Assembly: GCA_024734555.1 (NCBI GenBank)
Contig: JANPWX010000452.1
Coordinates: 1,160,223 to 1,224,222 of the forward strand
DNA length: 64,000 bases
Direction of reading: 5' to 3'
Source: Trochalopteron elliotii
Lineage: Eukaryota; Chordata; Aves; Passeriformes; Leiothrichidae
Every line of letters begins with the position of its first letter. The first letter of the stretch is position 1. Shown piece after piece: positions 23,301 to 37,530 of the stretch. A program made the position numbers and the translations under genes. The notes beneath the pieces were generated by a model. The model was given only the letters and a program-made list of their open reading frames with translations. It did no database searches and had not been told where the DNA came from.

Positions 23301-26300
23301 GCGTAGAAAATGCTCAGGATGTTTAAAATATTATGTGGTTTAAAAAGAACTTGATAAAAGAAATTATGATTATTAAGTACAGGGGGAATTGCAGTGAAAA
23401 GTTTTTGAGTGATTTCCAGGAGGATACACAAGCTCAGACTTGCCTGGTCTATTTCCACCTATGTCCTTTCACAGTCTCTTTTTCTGAGCCATTTGGGAAG
23501 CTTCCTTATCTGCACATTGCTCTGTAAGGAGTAGGTGTGCCATCTGCATATTATTGTAAATTAGAGGATCCATCCATCTACTATCTTAGATGAGTATGGC
23601 TTTCCTGCAGGACTTTGTTAAATTGTGTAAATTTAATTTTCATATCCCTTCTGGAATATTGAACAAAACTAATTTTATGACTGTAGGGTTTGAAAGCAGA
23701 AGGGGCAGTAAGTTAATATAATTAATCATTGTGTCATTGCTGCAGAATAATGGACTAATTCTCTTCCTAATTTCCAGTTACTTATCATTTGAAATCTCAC
23801 AGGGAAAACAGCACTGTGTAGAAAGAACAAGGAACAACCAATTAAAGTAAGTGTTTTGTTTCATCATCTTAAGCAGTTGTAACAGAACTGAGGAAACTGG
23901 TTGTGATTTATTAGTTGCATTTTTTGAGTTTTTATATACAGTTGGATATTTGCCTGAAGTGTTTCATATGAAAAAAGTAATGAATTTCCCCACATTGACA
24001 TATTTTTGTGCATCAAATTTGCGTTTTTAAAAAACAGTCAAGTACACAGAATAATTAGCTTGAGTTATTCAAGCCATCTAAAACTCTTTGTTAAAAATTT
24101 TAGATCTTTTTTATGCCAACTCTGAAAAATTAACCCCCCCTGCAATTATAAAAAATCAACTATGATCTGCCAGCAGGTCCTAATTTGGGCCTCTTAAACT
24201 AAATACTTCTGTTTTACTTACAGGACTCTTTAGAATATTTATTTTGCAGCTGATCATTTTAAATGTACCTACTACCTGTCACTCATTTTGATATGGGACT
24301 GTGGGCTCTACTAAATCCTTGCAGGTCCAGGTTTAAACTGGCACAAAAAAGATGACCAACATCTCTGCTGTCCCCCACTGGGTTTGGAATCTGCATGATT
24401 TTAGAGAGAATACCAAGAAGATGAAAGAGAACAAATAGGAATGAGGCACTGATAGAGATAAGGGAGAAGCTGGGGGAAAAGGCATCACAGAAGTGACTGT
24501 GTGGAGCCCACAAAGGTGCAGCTGAGTGCCAGATCAGGTGATGGAAAGGCAGAGTGGGAATGGAGGAGGGAATAGGAAGTTTTGGCATGTGTGAGATCAG
24601 ACTCCGTGGGATGGGTAGGACAGGAAGTGAACAGAAGAGGAAGATAATTTGGTAGCTTCTGTTGCTGTACAGAGTTCAGCATCATTTCTGGCAGCAAGCT
24701 GGAAAGCATTTAAAGGCTGAGCTTTCAGCTAAAAATTCTCATTAAGTAGAGGCCCAGTAACCCTGTCTGAAAGGTTAAAGCAAAAACACCAAACAAGGCA
24801 TCATTTCCCCCACTGTTTTTTATGTAAGTACAGCTAATTGAACTGAACTTGGAGGAAATACTAACTTGAACCTTTTTATTTTCTCTCCTTGAACACTAAT
24901 TCAGCATGAACTGTTTGTTAGTTTGAAGTTTTACTAATTTGGAACAACTATTGGTCACTGCTGAACCTGAATGAGAACCAAACTGAATAACTAACATGTT
25001 TGGCTGTCTAAGTAGATGTAAAATTTCAGGATCAGTTTGTGGCAATACTGTTTTCTGCATTTTTCATTTTGATCCCACTTTTCATTTATCCTGCCCAGAT
25101 TCCTTACAGGCTCCTGCTTTGAATCATTGGAGCTATAGCTTGTAAAAAAACTTCTGGTGGCATGAGTTGGAGAGAATTCATGTTGGAGTTTAGACTGTGT
25201 GAATAGCATTGCTCACAGCCCTCTTTTTTTGATATTGCTGGACTACTGCTTCCATCCTCACAAGGAACTTCAGGAAGGGTGCAGAGGAATGACCTACCTG
25301 CCTGCCAGACACTAGGGAGAATATTTCTCCATGTTGTGCTGTGAAGTCAGCTGTCCTCACTGCCTAATTGTCAGATGAGCACTGCTGTGACAAGTCACTT
25401 GGAAAACACAGGTATTGGGTGGGTTTTCATCTAGACCTGACATCAGATGTTTTTAGGAAAGAAGCTGGGAGATTCTTATAGAAATTGCCATGCAAGCTTT
25501 CGTTGGCAAACTTAAATGCTGTACAAGCAAGCTTTTGGAGTTTGATTTTTGTTTTCCTCTCTCTGGAGAACATGGTGTCAAAAGCCCATTTTTTTATTTT
25601 AAGAATAGTCTCAAAGACTTGATTGTTCTTTGATCCTAATGCTGTGCTGAAGGTAGTTCAAAGTTATAAGGAGTTATGTATGCTGTGTCTTAATGAAATG
25701 CTTGTCTGAAATTGTACTGATAGCCTGCTGTGAAAAAATCAATTTGCCATCAGCAACTGAATGTACTTGATGCTCAATTTAGTTCACCCAACTATTTCAC
25801 GTTCATTCCCTGTAGTAAAACAAAAGGGTCCTGAGAATTAATTACAGTGTTAGCATCTGCTCGTGGCAGCTTTGCTGATATACTTGGTGGAATAAGATAC
25901 TTTAGGTGGGAGGGAGATGGAGTGTAAAGTTTTTCCCCCTGCCATTTCTTATGCAAATATCTTTTAAAGGACAGGCTTCTTTGGTGTTTCCTGTACTTTT
26001 TCTTTTGGCATTAGAGCACTCAGTTGTGTTTAAAACTAGCAAATACAAATCGCTTCCAGATAATTTGTGTTATGTCACTTTTTCCTAGTTCATATTTCCA
26101 TAACTATTGCTGGCTGCACAGTGGAGTGTTGTTTATTTGAATGTTGGTAATAACATTTCTCAGTTTAAAGTAAATCCCAAACATTTTGGGGATCAGTAGG
26201 TGAATGAGAAGTTGCTGAAATTGCAGGTTCCTGAGATTCCCAATACTGACTCTTGTGTTAGTGTAATTCAACCTGCTGTGCCAAGCACACTGTGGAGCAT

Positions 26301-29300
26301 CCTTGAGTGCTGGACAAGAATACTTTTGTCTTTTGCAAAGTCTTCTTTAACACTTTCACCTTTTTTAACATTAAAAGATGTCTGTGTGCTCACATGACAA
26401 CCTAAACTGAGGTTTTATTGTGCTGAACATATAAACTGAGATGTAACACAAGCACACAAAATAACGGTAACTTTAGGATTTTAATATTTGATAATTTTGT
26501 ATTTTAATGCATATTCAAGTAAATAAATCTTGGTCACTTGGTCTAGGAGTAGGACCAGATCCTGTAATTTTTGCCCGGGCTTTTTATTTATTTTTTTTTT
26601 TTGATGAACCATCACAAAGTATAAATTAGCTTTCTTAGAATACCTGAGAAAACATGATCTCTCAAGTCCAAGAGATTTTCATTACTAGTAAGTTGTCTGT
26701 AAGTTCGGTCATGTCAGGTTTGAAATGTGTTCATCCACAGCACTGTGTTTTGGGGAGCATCATCTTAGATTTCTGTGAGACAGTGCTTGAAATTTAATTT
26801 TGTCCTGGATGATTGTGATGCCTATAATGATGGTAGAGTTGTTCTGTTTGCATTAGAGAACAGTTTTACTTCATGTAATTATAATAAACCCCCCAAATTT
26901 GGTGAGGTAAGACCAGGTTCATTTAAATTTTCTGTCTATTAGGTTGTCATGTAGCAAATGCTTTTACATTCTTAACTCCTAAGAAGTTTGTTGAAGCAGT
27001 GCTTGACACTGGTCAGGTGCAGTGGTAATTAATATTGAAGTGAAAAGAAAAACTTATAAATTAAATATTTAATAAATTAATACTCTGTAAAACTGCAGTA
27101 TCATAGTGTGACATTTAATATGCACACCTGCATATCTTGTTTCTTTTATCCTCTAAAATTTTAACTGAGGGTTCAAAGAGTTTTTCTTTGCTCCCCATTA
27201 GCTCAGCAATGGAAGAGCATTTCTGCATTTTGCAGATATGCTTTACGAGAACATCACATGGCATGAAATTTAAACTCTCTGCATGTAGAACAGTTTTTGA
27301 AAGAACGTTTGCTGTTCCTCCAGACTAAACACATCCTCTAAATAATTATTTTTGTATCACTTAGCAAGGCCATCCTAATCAGGAAAAAAGTAATACTTCT
27401 TTATAAAAATAAGGCGGTTATTTATTAAAAGTGCTGCTGAGAATGTTTGTGATCTCTTTAGACACGAGCAGATACTCAGGTGAATTGAAAACTAGTGTTT
27501 TTTAGGATTCTTGAATATAGTCCTTATCAAGTTATATGCTTCATGTGTGTTTGGCAATATTGAGAGGAAAGAAAAGAAGAAACCTGTTCTATCATTCTTT
27601 AATTTTTATAGTATGTGGTAATTGTTACCTTGAAAATACATGATTCATAGTTACATCAGCTATAAGACTTCCAAACCAATTTTTTCTGTGTTAACTTTGG
27701 TCCACAAGGTGTGCGGAATCTTCTGCTCTCCATTCCTTGCATGAGAAATAATCATCAAAAAGAAGTCAGGTTTTTTTTTGAATACTTCAACAAAACAGAA
27801 ATGGGAATTTGTATGTGCTTTCAATTTGATAGGAAGGGAAAAGGTGGTTTTTTTTTTTCTTTTTGGTGTTGGAAAAGTACTCCTGATAGCCTAATATTTA
27901 ATACAGCTGGGAGGACAACTGTAGGTTTTGTACACCACTTAATTTCTCTAGACACTGAAATATCTTCATCTGGAGAAGCAGCCTATTTTGTGTCTAGCAT
28001 TTTTCATTAGAGGTACTAATTAGCAATAGCTAACAAATGATGCTGTTATGCATTAATACTCAGAAGTGCATCCAGGATGGATGGATTCACATTGGATCCA
28101 TCACTGAAACTGGGGACACCTGCTCTCAGAGCTCTGGGCAGGATACCAAATGCAGAAATGATATTGAAACAGCATAGAGTATTTAATATGTATAGAGTAT
28201 TTAATATAGTTTTAAACAGACTGTTTTGTGGATTTTTTCGAAGCAAGCATCCTTTGTGTGGTTGCCTGCACTGCTTGGAATTGGATCTGATCATTCAGAT
28301 TGTGCCAGGTAGAAGCTTCAGTGGAGGAGTGAGGGGACAAATGTCTTTACTCATGTTAGGTGTCAGTAAAATATAGAATATTTTGTTACACTCCTATTAA
28401 ACATAGATCAGTTTTCAAGCCAGATCATTGCCCTGGTTAACTCCTTGCTACACTTGTTTACCTCTGTGGCACAGAGACCTTTCCTTTAGCTTTGAAGGGC
28501 CTTCATTACTTATCTTTCCATGATTTCTGGTAGCAACATACATCACATTGCAACCTTCACCTTCTTTTATGCTAGCAAAAAGGTTTCAAGTCCACCGTAA
28601 AATACTTCAGGAGTTGAACTCATGTGTGTAGTTAGAAAAAAAACTCAATAAGGTCCTTCATTCAAATAACCCTCTCTCTGTTGACCATGGTTGGACATAT
28701 GGGGCAAGTGCACACATAACAAAACTCTCCTTTCTTCTGTTCTCATTTTAGTCCAGCTCACAAATTTGCCAGATATTGATTTTTTTCCCCTAAATTTTCC
28801 TAAAATAATCAATGATAAAATCAAACTAAAGTTATTATTTATGATGTTACAGCACAGCTGCTAATTTTTTCGTGCTCCTGTACCTACCAGGAAACCAACC
28901 AAATGGACTTTTTATTTGTGGGATGTTTTTATTTTATTGTTTCCTTGTTTGTTGGCTGCTTTGCACTGAAACAATGTTTTCATCTGTTTCCTTACCCAAG
29001 GCAGAAAAGTCTTCATTTGGACTTGTCTAATTTCTCACGTTTTTAGTATGTAGGTATAGAAAGGTTACAGGGCTGGATTTTTTAGATTATTTCTCTTTTC
29101 ATGTATTGTCTGCAAACCAGAAGTTTAGAGGGAAGGTAGAGAATTATATTAGAACAAGTCTTTAATAAACCATCACAACAGGTACATATATTTTATTGGA
29201 GGCTATTCCATTGCCACAGCCCAATGCCTACTAAGATAAATATTTGTGTAAGAGGGTGGTTTTTACCTGCATATCTTATTTCACTTATATTAGTCTTTTT

Positions 29301-32300
29301 TAACTGTGGAAACCACTTCATAGTCTTTGTACAGCAGTCTGTGCAAAAATTCTGGAATAGCTTAAAGCTAAAAAATTAAAAACCTTTAAGGGTCTTCCAG
29401 TAGGAGAAGTTTGGAAGAAGTGCATTAAATTTGATGGCAGGGTACCTTTAAGGAGGAATATAGACAGTTGTATTGGATGGGAAAAGTAAAGTAACAGTAA
29501 GAATTAACTTTTACTCTTGACATTTCTCTTTAGTAAATAACTATCTTACAACAGTGCTCATAATTCACATGCCCCATTTGTATTCCTAAATTTTGATAGA
29601 TTTCTGCACTTTACGACTGTTCAAACTGCACGTTGGTGGCAGTAAAAAGGAATGACGTTTAATTTAGTACCACTGAGTTTTCATTTTCAAAGTATATCTT
29701 AAGTGAAATGCACCAATGTGGTACACTCTGGAAGATCCTAGGAACAGTTTTCTCTACCCTTTTCCCCCTTTCCAGTCTTTGAAAGCCAATCTTTGAGATT
29801 ATAGATGTTATTTTGAGATTTTTGCATAAAGTAGATAGCTGAGCATGTGTTGTGTGCACTCAACCATGTGTGCTCCTGGGAAATTTTTTATTTAATGTAA
29901 AAGAGAAATTGGTACCTTCCCAGTTCATGATAACAAAATATGGAATTAAGGAATACATACATTTGATTGTGGCAGAAACCCAAACACAAAAGAACAGCAT
30001 TGAGAACAAGACAGCAGGGTTAACATAACTTTTAGGGGAGAAAGGCATGTTTGGTTGCTTACCTTTTCCTTGTACTTAATATAATTACCTAATTTGTGAC
30101 TTTGCATTAAAATCTGCCTACTGTCATGTAGAAAAATAATTTTTAATTAGTGCTACCTTCAGTGAATTTTCAGAGACCCAGTGAAATCTGAAATTATTTC
30201 AATTTTATAGTTAATTTTAAATACATAATGACATAGCTGTTTACTGATGTAATCTATGTACTGGTATGTAACTTCATGCAGCATAGAATGCTTTTTATTG
30301 GCAGGCCCATGTTTAGCTGATGCTTGATTTAATTTTTAATGATAAACTTTAGCTCTTAAAGTTGAGATTTTTGTGTGTAAGTACTGAGTGACTGAACTGT
30401 TTTGATTGGTATCAGACAGATTTAAGGCTGGCTTTGCATGTTTAAGCTAGCTTTATGCATGTTATAGAGTTTTCATTATAAAAGCTTTAATGCTGAGGAT
30501 ACCAAGTATCAGTAGACAGAATACTAAGAGATTTTTCTGCAATCATGTCCAAAGCACTTTCTCTTTTATACTTTCTATGGGAAAGGTGTTGAACTGGATG
30601 TCATGACTTGCAAATTGATCCCCATCTCAATGGTAAAATCAGTAAATGTTTGATCTGAAAGGAAGAAATATTGATGATTTCTGAATACAAATTCTAACAG
30701 GTCTTTGTACAGTGGCCTCCACTTTTCATCTGGGGTCACAGCACCTTTTTTAAAGGATAGCTTGATCCTCTCTAGGCTATTAAGAAAGGAAATGTAGAAT
30801 AAAGATGCCACCTTGTGGGTGAACTAAATGATGCAATAGATGATTTAAAATGTTTAACAAATAGATTCTATGCATTTCCGACTGGCTGCTGGAAATTGAG
30901 TTCATTTTTTCTTAAACATTTAGAGTTACTTTTGGTTTTTACATTCATGATTTTTTTAAAGTGAAGTATCTAAGTAACTACAGTTGGACCATTCTGGAGA
31001 AGGTGTTAAATGACTGCTAAAAAACATGCCTGTAAATCACCACATAATTTTGGCATCAAATTCAATGCATTGTTCCTGATGTATTAAAGCACAATTTTAA
31101 TGCTGTCATCCTAACCTGACTGAGTGACAAAAAAAAGCCAAACAAAAAAGGGAAGATTTTGCAGATATTCCCTGTATGAAAACAGATGGTGATGCATTCA
31201 GGTTCCTGTGCTGGAATTTTCAATATATACCAAGATTAACACATTACATGTGTTAACGTCTCATTCTTAACTGCATGTCATGGATTTCTTGCAGCATTCA
31301 ATGAAATATCAGGTGTCTACAGACCTTGGTGTCATGGTTTTGATTCACCTTTGCCTTGGGCAGGTTTATACAGAATGCTCTGGATTTTTAGGACTTTATT
31401 TCAGTGGTTTTTGACTCATTCGGTGGTAATGGCCTCTCACAGCTGCTCTATATGGGGAACACAATTAAGAGAAATGGTACTAATACCTCTATTCTTGTAC
31501 AGATTTTTGGAGATTCATTCACTTTGGATTTTGCTTTGGGAAAATCCATGTTTGCTGTGTACCCCAGGTTTCTTGCATAAGAATCTTATAAACTCTTCAG
31601 GGTCACTTAAGCTGGTTTGTGGCATTGTGAATCTTTGATGTGACACTAGTGTGAGGAACAGTTTCTGCTTACTTAAGGTACTATGAGCAACACAGTGTTC
31701 CTTTGGCTTTGGATTTATTTCTTCCTGGTTTGTCTGCAGGTTTCAGGAGAATTGTTAATATAACTGATGTAAATACCTTGGTAGGATTCTTCTTTTCCAT
31801 TAAATTTGGTTCAGATTAGGCCAAGGCACCTCCTGTGCTCTCCCTTTTTTATGGACAATTGGATGAATGCAGGTGGGGGCTCTGCTGTGCAGCTGAGTGA
31901 GTCATCACTGGCAATTAATTTCCCCTCTCAGATTATTTTATAAAGGCATGGTTTTACTACTAGCCAGGAGATAGAGACAGAGCTTATATTTGGCAGCTGG
32001 AATGGTAGAGGAATTCCTGATACCTGGTCACAGCTCTGAAATCTGCTTCCTGCTCACATGCTGCCCCCATGAACTGCTGAGAAGCCTGTGGGAGGCTGCA
32101 GTAGCACAGGGTCTTCCCTGTGTGAGCTCTGCTGTCTCAGGGCTCTCCTGGAGGCTGAATACTAGTGTGGTGGCTTTTCTTGGCTGAAGTTGACCACAAG
32201 AGGTCAAGTATTAAAAAAAGCTCTAAAATATTCCTAGGCTGAAGACATTTTAGGTTGTTCTGTGTTATGCTCTGAGTCATCTTCCTTGGGCAGCCTTAGG

Positions 32301-34892
32301 AAATAATCAATGACATCAGAATCATCCAAGATGTCAAGCAATAATCTGCCAGATGCAGATTATTTTTTGTGTATGGTTGTGCATGACTTTTAAGCATGCC
32401 AAGATTTAAGAAGCCCATGCTCCATTATTTCAGTGGTGTTTATGTATATTTAAACACTAGTGCAAGAAATTAACATGGTGTTTGTTGTTCAAAATCTGTT
32501 ACTGCAGCTGTCTATTCCTACTGTCCTGTAAGAGTGCTTTTGATTTGAATGATTTTTCTCTTCTATAGCAGCTGGGTATTCTGAACTTAATGTTTTGTGC
32601 CCTGCTCAGAAATGACAGGTACATACAAAATATACCCTGAAATTCTTTTAAACTTATTATGTCTAGCAGAGACAGATTTAAGATTACTGAGGTTTCTGGT
32701 TGAAGTACTCCAAGCAGAAATCCATACTCCATTAGGTTCTGAAACATTATGTGACCTTAATTTTCCAGGTATTTTGCCCTTCAAATTGAAGATAGTATTT
32801 TAATACTATTTAAGTCTCCTGAAGAGCCTTGTAATATGATAGGCTTAAGTTGTGAAACATTTGAACAAAATTAAAGATAAAAAAGTAATTTAGGATTTTG
32901 TATTTTTTTTAAAATGTATAGCAACATAAAGATATGCATCAAATAACACATTGAAATAGGTGATAAAAATTTAATATTTTTCATGCATTTTCCAGTGAAA
33001 TTATGTGTACATGCAATCAACCCTATTTCTTCTATGCAGGTGTTTCTTTGTATTTGACTTTTTTCGGCAGAGGCATATCCAGTGATTTGAATCTAGGGAT
33101 TTGTCTTTTATATTGTGGTGTACTTCACTTAAAATTCTACCTGCAGAGAAGATACAGGATCACCTCTCAGGAGATGAGAGAGAATTTCAGAACTAAACTT
33201 ACTTTGTGGGGGAAAAAAAAGAAGAATTAGCTTTAAAAAATCTTACAGAAAAAGTTAGGAGAGAAATTTACGTTTTCCTATTAACGAATATAATGTTTTC
33301 TTTGAGTAATATTAAATACAATGAAATTAAAGTTATCAGCAGCTGGTGGTATGCCCAGCTCCATGAGATGTTAGAACTGGACCTAATAAATGACAGTGAT
33401 GACTTCTGATATTTTATCCCCTCTAACATAATCCTTAAGCACTCCCATGGCTATGCAGTATGACAGAAGCAAAGTACCTGGATAAAAGGAAGAGTATGTA
33501 ATTGAATCACAAGGGCACTTATTCTGAATGTGAAATTTTATATATTCATGCGTGTATTTGTATATTTTGTTAGTGTGTATCTTGATTGTTACCCTAAGTG
33601 TTGGTGGTTTGGGGTTTTTTTGGTCTAAAAATCATGTTTATTGATACAGACTAAAATAGTGTTAGTGGCAGGGTTTTCTGTAACTGCACACAACACTGAT
33701 TGTTATTATATACTGTAACAACTTGGTGTAGGTTGCCTTACCTAAAGATTTTCATTAATTTGCTGATAAGCCCTAAATGTTATTGAATGGAGCATCCTTT
33801 TGACAGGCCTGTGTGCTGATAGCTGCCTAAGAGATGATACCAATGTCAGAGAGAATGGCCTGGGATGTGGGTGTCAGCACTGAGACATTTTTCAGTCACA
33901 GCTTCAGGTTGGGCATTCTAGTTACTGAACACAGGAAGGAATGTAAAACATAACCCAGCAGGTAACCATTAATTGCATTTTGCTTGTCTGAGCTGCTGTT
34001 TGCCTGTTCCAGGCTGCCAGACATGGAGCTTTTCCACGTATTTCATGAGCTGTTTCCCGGTCCTGGGGGTTTGCTGCATATTTGGGATCCTTCTCCAAGA
34101 GCTGCAATTGTAGTGGTTGGTGGTGGCCACTGAATTGGGTCTTGGTCCAGTTTTGGTGGAGTCAGAATAAATTCCTTTTGCTGACAAGACTGCCAGTGCT
34201 GGTTTTAAAGCATTGCATGCTGCCTTGGCACTTGGTGAGTGTGAACATTCACCCTGTATTTCTGCCAAGCTAGGAGTAGGACAACTGTGAGTGCAGAAAG
34301 GCAGCTAGGAATCTTCTTGAATCAGAGCTGTGAAAAATGATGTCCCCTTTAGTGTGTGCTTGTGGGTTTTATTTTGCCAAAAACTGTGAACTTGACCTCT
34401 GATTTGCTAAATTTTACTAACTAGCAACTGCCAGCAATCTAAAAAAGGCTGTTTCAATTGATTCAAGATTGTATATTTGTTGATTTTTTTTCTCATCTAG
34501 AAAGCTGTGAAGTTTTGTGTCTACTTTACTAAGAGAAATTAGCCCAGCACTCTGAAATGCACAGAATGGAAGGAGGAAGTTAAGAAGATTGTGGGAAGGA
34601 AAATGCCATCATAATATGAAAAGGTTAAAAACTTATAAAAATTTCCAGTGTTGATGGGGTTAAAAAAAGATCTTTGTCAGATTTCTAGAAGTACTGAGTA
34701 TACATTATAACACAACCACTTACTACCTAGAATTTTTGTGAGCCATAATTTTTGTAATCCCATTAGTCTTTATTGGGAGAACAAGCTTCAGTCTGATGCT
34801 GGAAGGATGAATCTGTTTTTATATCTTACTCTCACTAAGAACTAAACAAACTTGTGGCTACAGTGCTTCTGCCATTTGCCCAGTCTCTTCAC

Positions 34893-34936
34893 AGAGGTTA
34901 CAAGATGTCACTTGTAATTGTAATCTTGTAACCTCT
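34893..34936. repeat. perfect 14-bp inverted repeat (hairpin)
   Basis: AGAGGTTACAAGAT at 34893-34906 is the exact reverse complement of ATCTTGTAACCTCT at 34923-34936, with a 16-base loop. No T-run or coding context explains it. It could be a remnant of a small inverted-repeat transposon or a local palindrome. Confidence 0.9.
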
Positions 34937-35303
34937 CTGGTTCTGCAATGCAAACACTCTGGCATTCCCAAGTGAAATCGAACTTTTCTGTGCTTCACAT
35001 TCCAGTCACAGATAAAAACATTTTATCTCATAAAATACTGGGCAAGAATGTTTCTATCTATCATTTTACAAGAGGAGAACAAAACGATGTTTTATCTTCG
35101 AAGAAACAACATGGTCTTGTCCTTTTAAATGAAAGAGAGATCCTTTGCCTGTGAAAATTAAATCCTCCACAGTTTGTAGTTGCTTTTCAAACTACTCAGC
35201 CTGACAGTGAAATCATGTAATCTGATAATAGCATGCCTGAGGCTTATTGTGGTTTTTTGGGCAGTGGTATTAGCAGATGCTGTGCTCTGTTGATTTTAGT
35301 CAC

Positions 35304-35375
35304 TTAGGGTTTGATCCTGACCCCACTGATCTGAGTGGAAATGTAGTGTGACTACACTGACTTCACTGAAATTAC
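35304..35375. repeat. ancient amniote repeat relic, second copy
   Basis: GGTTTGATCCTGACCCCACT followed by TGACTTCACTGAAATTACC follows the pattern of the same old palindromic family (GATCCTG...CACTGA...TGACTTC) suggested at 118-195. Diverged. Confidence 0.35.
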
Positions 35376-35839
35376 CATAAACATTTCAGGGTAACTGAAA
35401 AGCACATTTATTTAATCACACTTGTGGTTCTGCTGTGGGCTTTTCAGAAGTGACTAAAGAAAGAAAGGTACAGGTGACTTTTCCCATCTCTTTGTGACAA
35501 ATTTCTTAATTCAAAGAGTGTTTGTTGCTGACCAGTTGTTAGAATTGCTGTGTATCTGTCTGCATGTTTGTACTGATGACTCAAGGTCTTTGTGCTAAAT
35601 GCACACACTGGTTGACTTTCCCTTGTCTTACAGCCAGTTTGAGTTGCTTTAAGATTCCTGTGCCTTGTCACTGGAATTTCTCTTTATTCATGAACCTTCT
35701 CACTGACTTTATAGTCAGTTTGAAGCTGATATGAATATATTTGAGTGTCTGTGGTTGGATGGAGTAATTTGACATGTTCTAGGAGTGGTAAGCGGTTGGT
35801 GTTGGTAAGTGGCCATAAATAAAAACCAGTGAAATGTAG

Positions 35840-35928
35840 GATCTAATCCTGCAGTCATTTTTCCCCCTCTGATGCTGTCAATGGGAGATCTGTCTTTATA
35901 ACAGGGACTAAGGCGTCAGGATTGTACA
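35840..35928. repeat. ancient amniote repeat relic, third copy
   Basis: ATCTAATCCTGCAGTC, GTCAATGGGAGATCTG and GGGACTAAGGCGTCAGGATTG occur in the order expected of the same CAATGGGA/CAGGATC family. Diverged. Confidence 0.4.
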
Positions 35929-36861
35929 GAACAGAAACTGTAGCTTGTTCACAGCAGATTTTATAGCACAGATGTCTTCAGTGGCACAGACGTGAATGTT
36001 TCCTATTTCGTGTAGGCTTTTTCTTAACTCGGGAGGATTTTCAGGCTGGCGAACCAAACTCTCCACAGCAGACCCTTCAGTTTTTTCTTATTATATTATA
36101 AGACTAGTTAATTTGATGCTGTGCCTCATGTGCTTTTTTCCTCCTTTATTTTACTGACCAAAGAAATTTAATGGGAATCCTGTGCTCCTTTGTTTCTCAT
36201 GGTTCTCAAAATCTCCCATTTCAGTATTTTGAAAGTCCAGGAACAAGGTGCTAATGGATGAAGGTGTCTGAGATATTTGTGTTAATAACTACTGGCTGCT
36301 ACTTATAACTGGTGATTAAGTAGTAACCAGTGTTTGTGATCTCTGATAATAAATTGTTCACCATATCTTTCATGCATTCTCAGTGTAATTTAGGGATAAC
36401 AGAAATGTTAAACAAAATCAAGAGGACCAAAATAAGAAGAGAATGAAAGAGGTTTCTGAGCTGGTTTTTTCCTGGTACAAGGGAGGATGTTTGGGACACA
36501 TGTGAAAGCAGGATTTTACCTGTGTCCAGGCTTGGAGGACCTGCAACACACAGAGAGGAAAGTCACCCCTGTTTTCTGCCTCCTTTCCATTGTAATTCTG
36601 ATCTCAGTGGCCACAGAAGAAAGCAAATTTGTTGATCTGGGAGAAAAGGTCTCCAGAGGTGTCTGACCTAAGCCATAGCTTTCTCTTGGCTTGGACTGCC
36701 AAGTTACTGTTCTGGTTTTGTCACTGAGGGTGGAGGTGACCCAGTATTCCATTGCTTCTGCTCCCTTCTCAGGCAAAATCTGATGTAGCTGTTAAAGTAA
36801 AGGGCTGTAGTGCTGCACAGGACACACCTGGCTCTGGGAATCTCTGGGAAAGTGTTCCTGC

Positions 36862-37530
36862 TTTTCAGGAATTCCTAGCCTGCTTTCTAGAAATTCACCT
36901 CTCAGCTTTCCAGGCATTTGCACTATGCTTTCTAGGAAATGCCAGCTTCTGCTTTCTACTTATATTTCCTCATCACTTTCCAGGATTATTTCCTCCTTCC
37001 CCACCCCCCCCCCCCCCCTTTTTTTTTTCTTTTTTCCTTTTTTTTTTTTCCCTGTGCTGCATCCTGATATTTCCCCCTCATTTTACAGGAATTGCTTATG
37101 TGCCTTTTGGAAATTTCCTCTTTCATTTCCAGGAATTTATCTCTGGTTTTCAGTAATTATCCAGGTCAGCTTGCTATGAATTTAACCCCCCATGTTTTGT
37201 GAATTTTCTTTGTGCTCTCTGAGGAATCTCCCCTCTAGGCAGGTATTCTCCATAGATTTTTGCTCTGTACTTTGTAGGAATTTACTTTGCCTGTTCCAGA
37301 AAATTTTTCTTGTGCTTTCAAGGAATTTCTTCTCTGCTGTCTAGAAATTTTCTCTGTGCTGCCTAAATATTTTCTCCTGCAAATTCAAGTAATTTACCCT
37401 TTGCTTTCCAAGACATTCTATATGTATGTCATAGAAATTTTCCACAGGTTTTTGAAGAATAAACCCTTTTCTTTCTAAGAATTTCTCACAGGCTTCCTTG
37501 GATTTCACCTTTCATTTTCTGGGAATTACA
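36862..37530 (+). repeat. degenerate ~24-bp tandem array, arm A
   Basis: Many imperfect copies of a unit near CTTTCTAGGAATTTC plus a pyrimidine-rich spacer, spaced about 22-26 bases. A translated frame shows the repeating eight-residue flavour FQEFLACFLEI. The array is interrupted by a polypyrimidine tract. The same unit in reverse complement forms arm B 5 kb downstream. Confidence 0.8.
36989..37053 (+). repeat. polypyrimidine tract with C and T runs
   Basis: Sixty-five bases of C and T with a single A, containing a long C run followed by T runs. It lies inside arm A. Tracts like this can form triplex DNA and are unstable. Confidence 0.9.

Larger units (their letters stand above)
20301..36861. 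other. long gene-poor AT-rich stretch
   Basis: About 16.5 kb without a supportable exon. It would be intergenic or large 5' introns of the former STK33. Contents noticed: T/A-rich simple sequence at 21,000-21,053, a T-rich patch at 26,580-26,603, a small duplication of ATAGAGTATTTAATAT at about 28,175-28,207, a perfect hairpin at 34,893-34,936, and two old amniote repeat relics near 35.3 and 35.9 kb. Confidence 0.5.

Noticed and set aside
31331..31376. TGTCATGGTTTTGATTCACC, similar to the LTR edge at 57,726
   Set aside because: Only the first dozen bases agree; the following sequence does not continue the LTR.
36752..37179. Phe/Pro-rich open frames with periodic CFLEI-like text
   Set aside because: The periodicity is that of the ~24-bp DNA repeat and the frames cross C and T runs.
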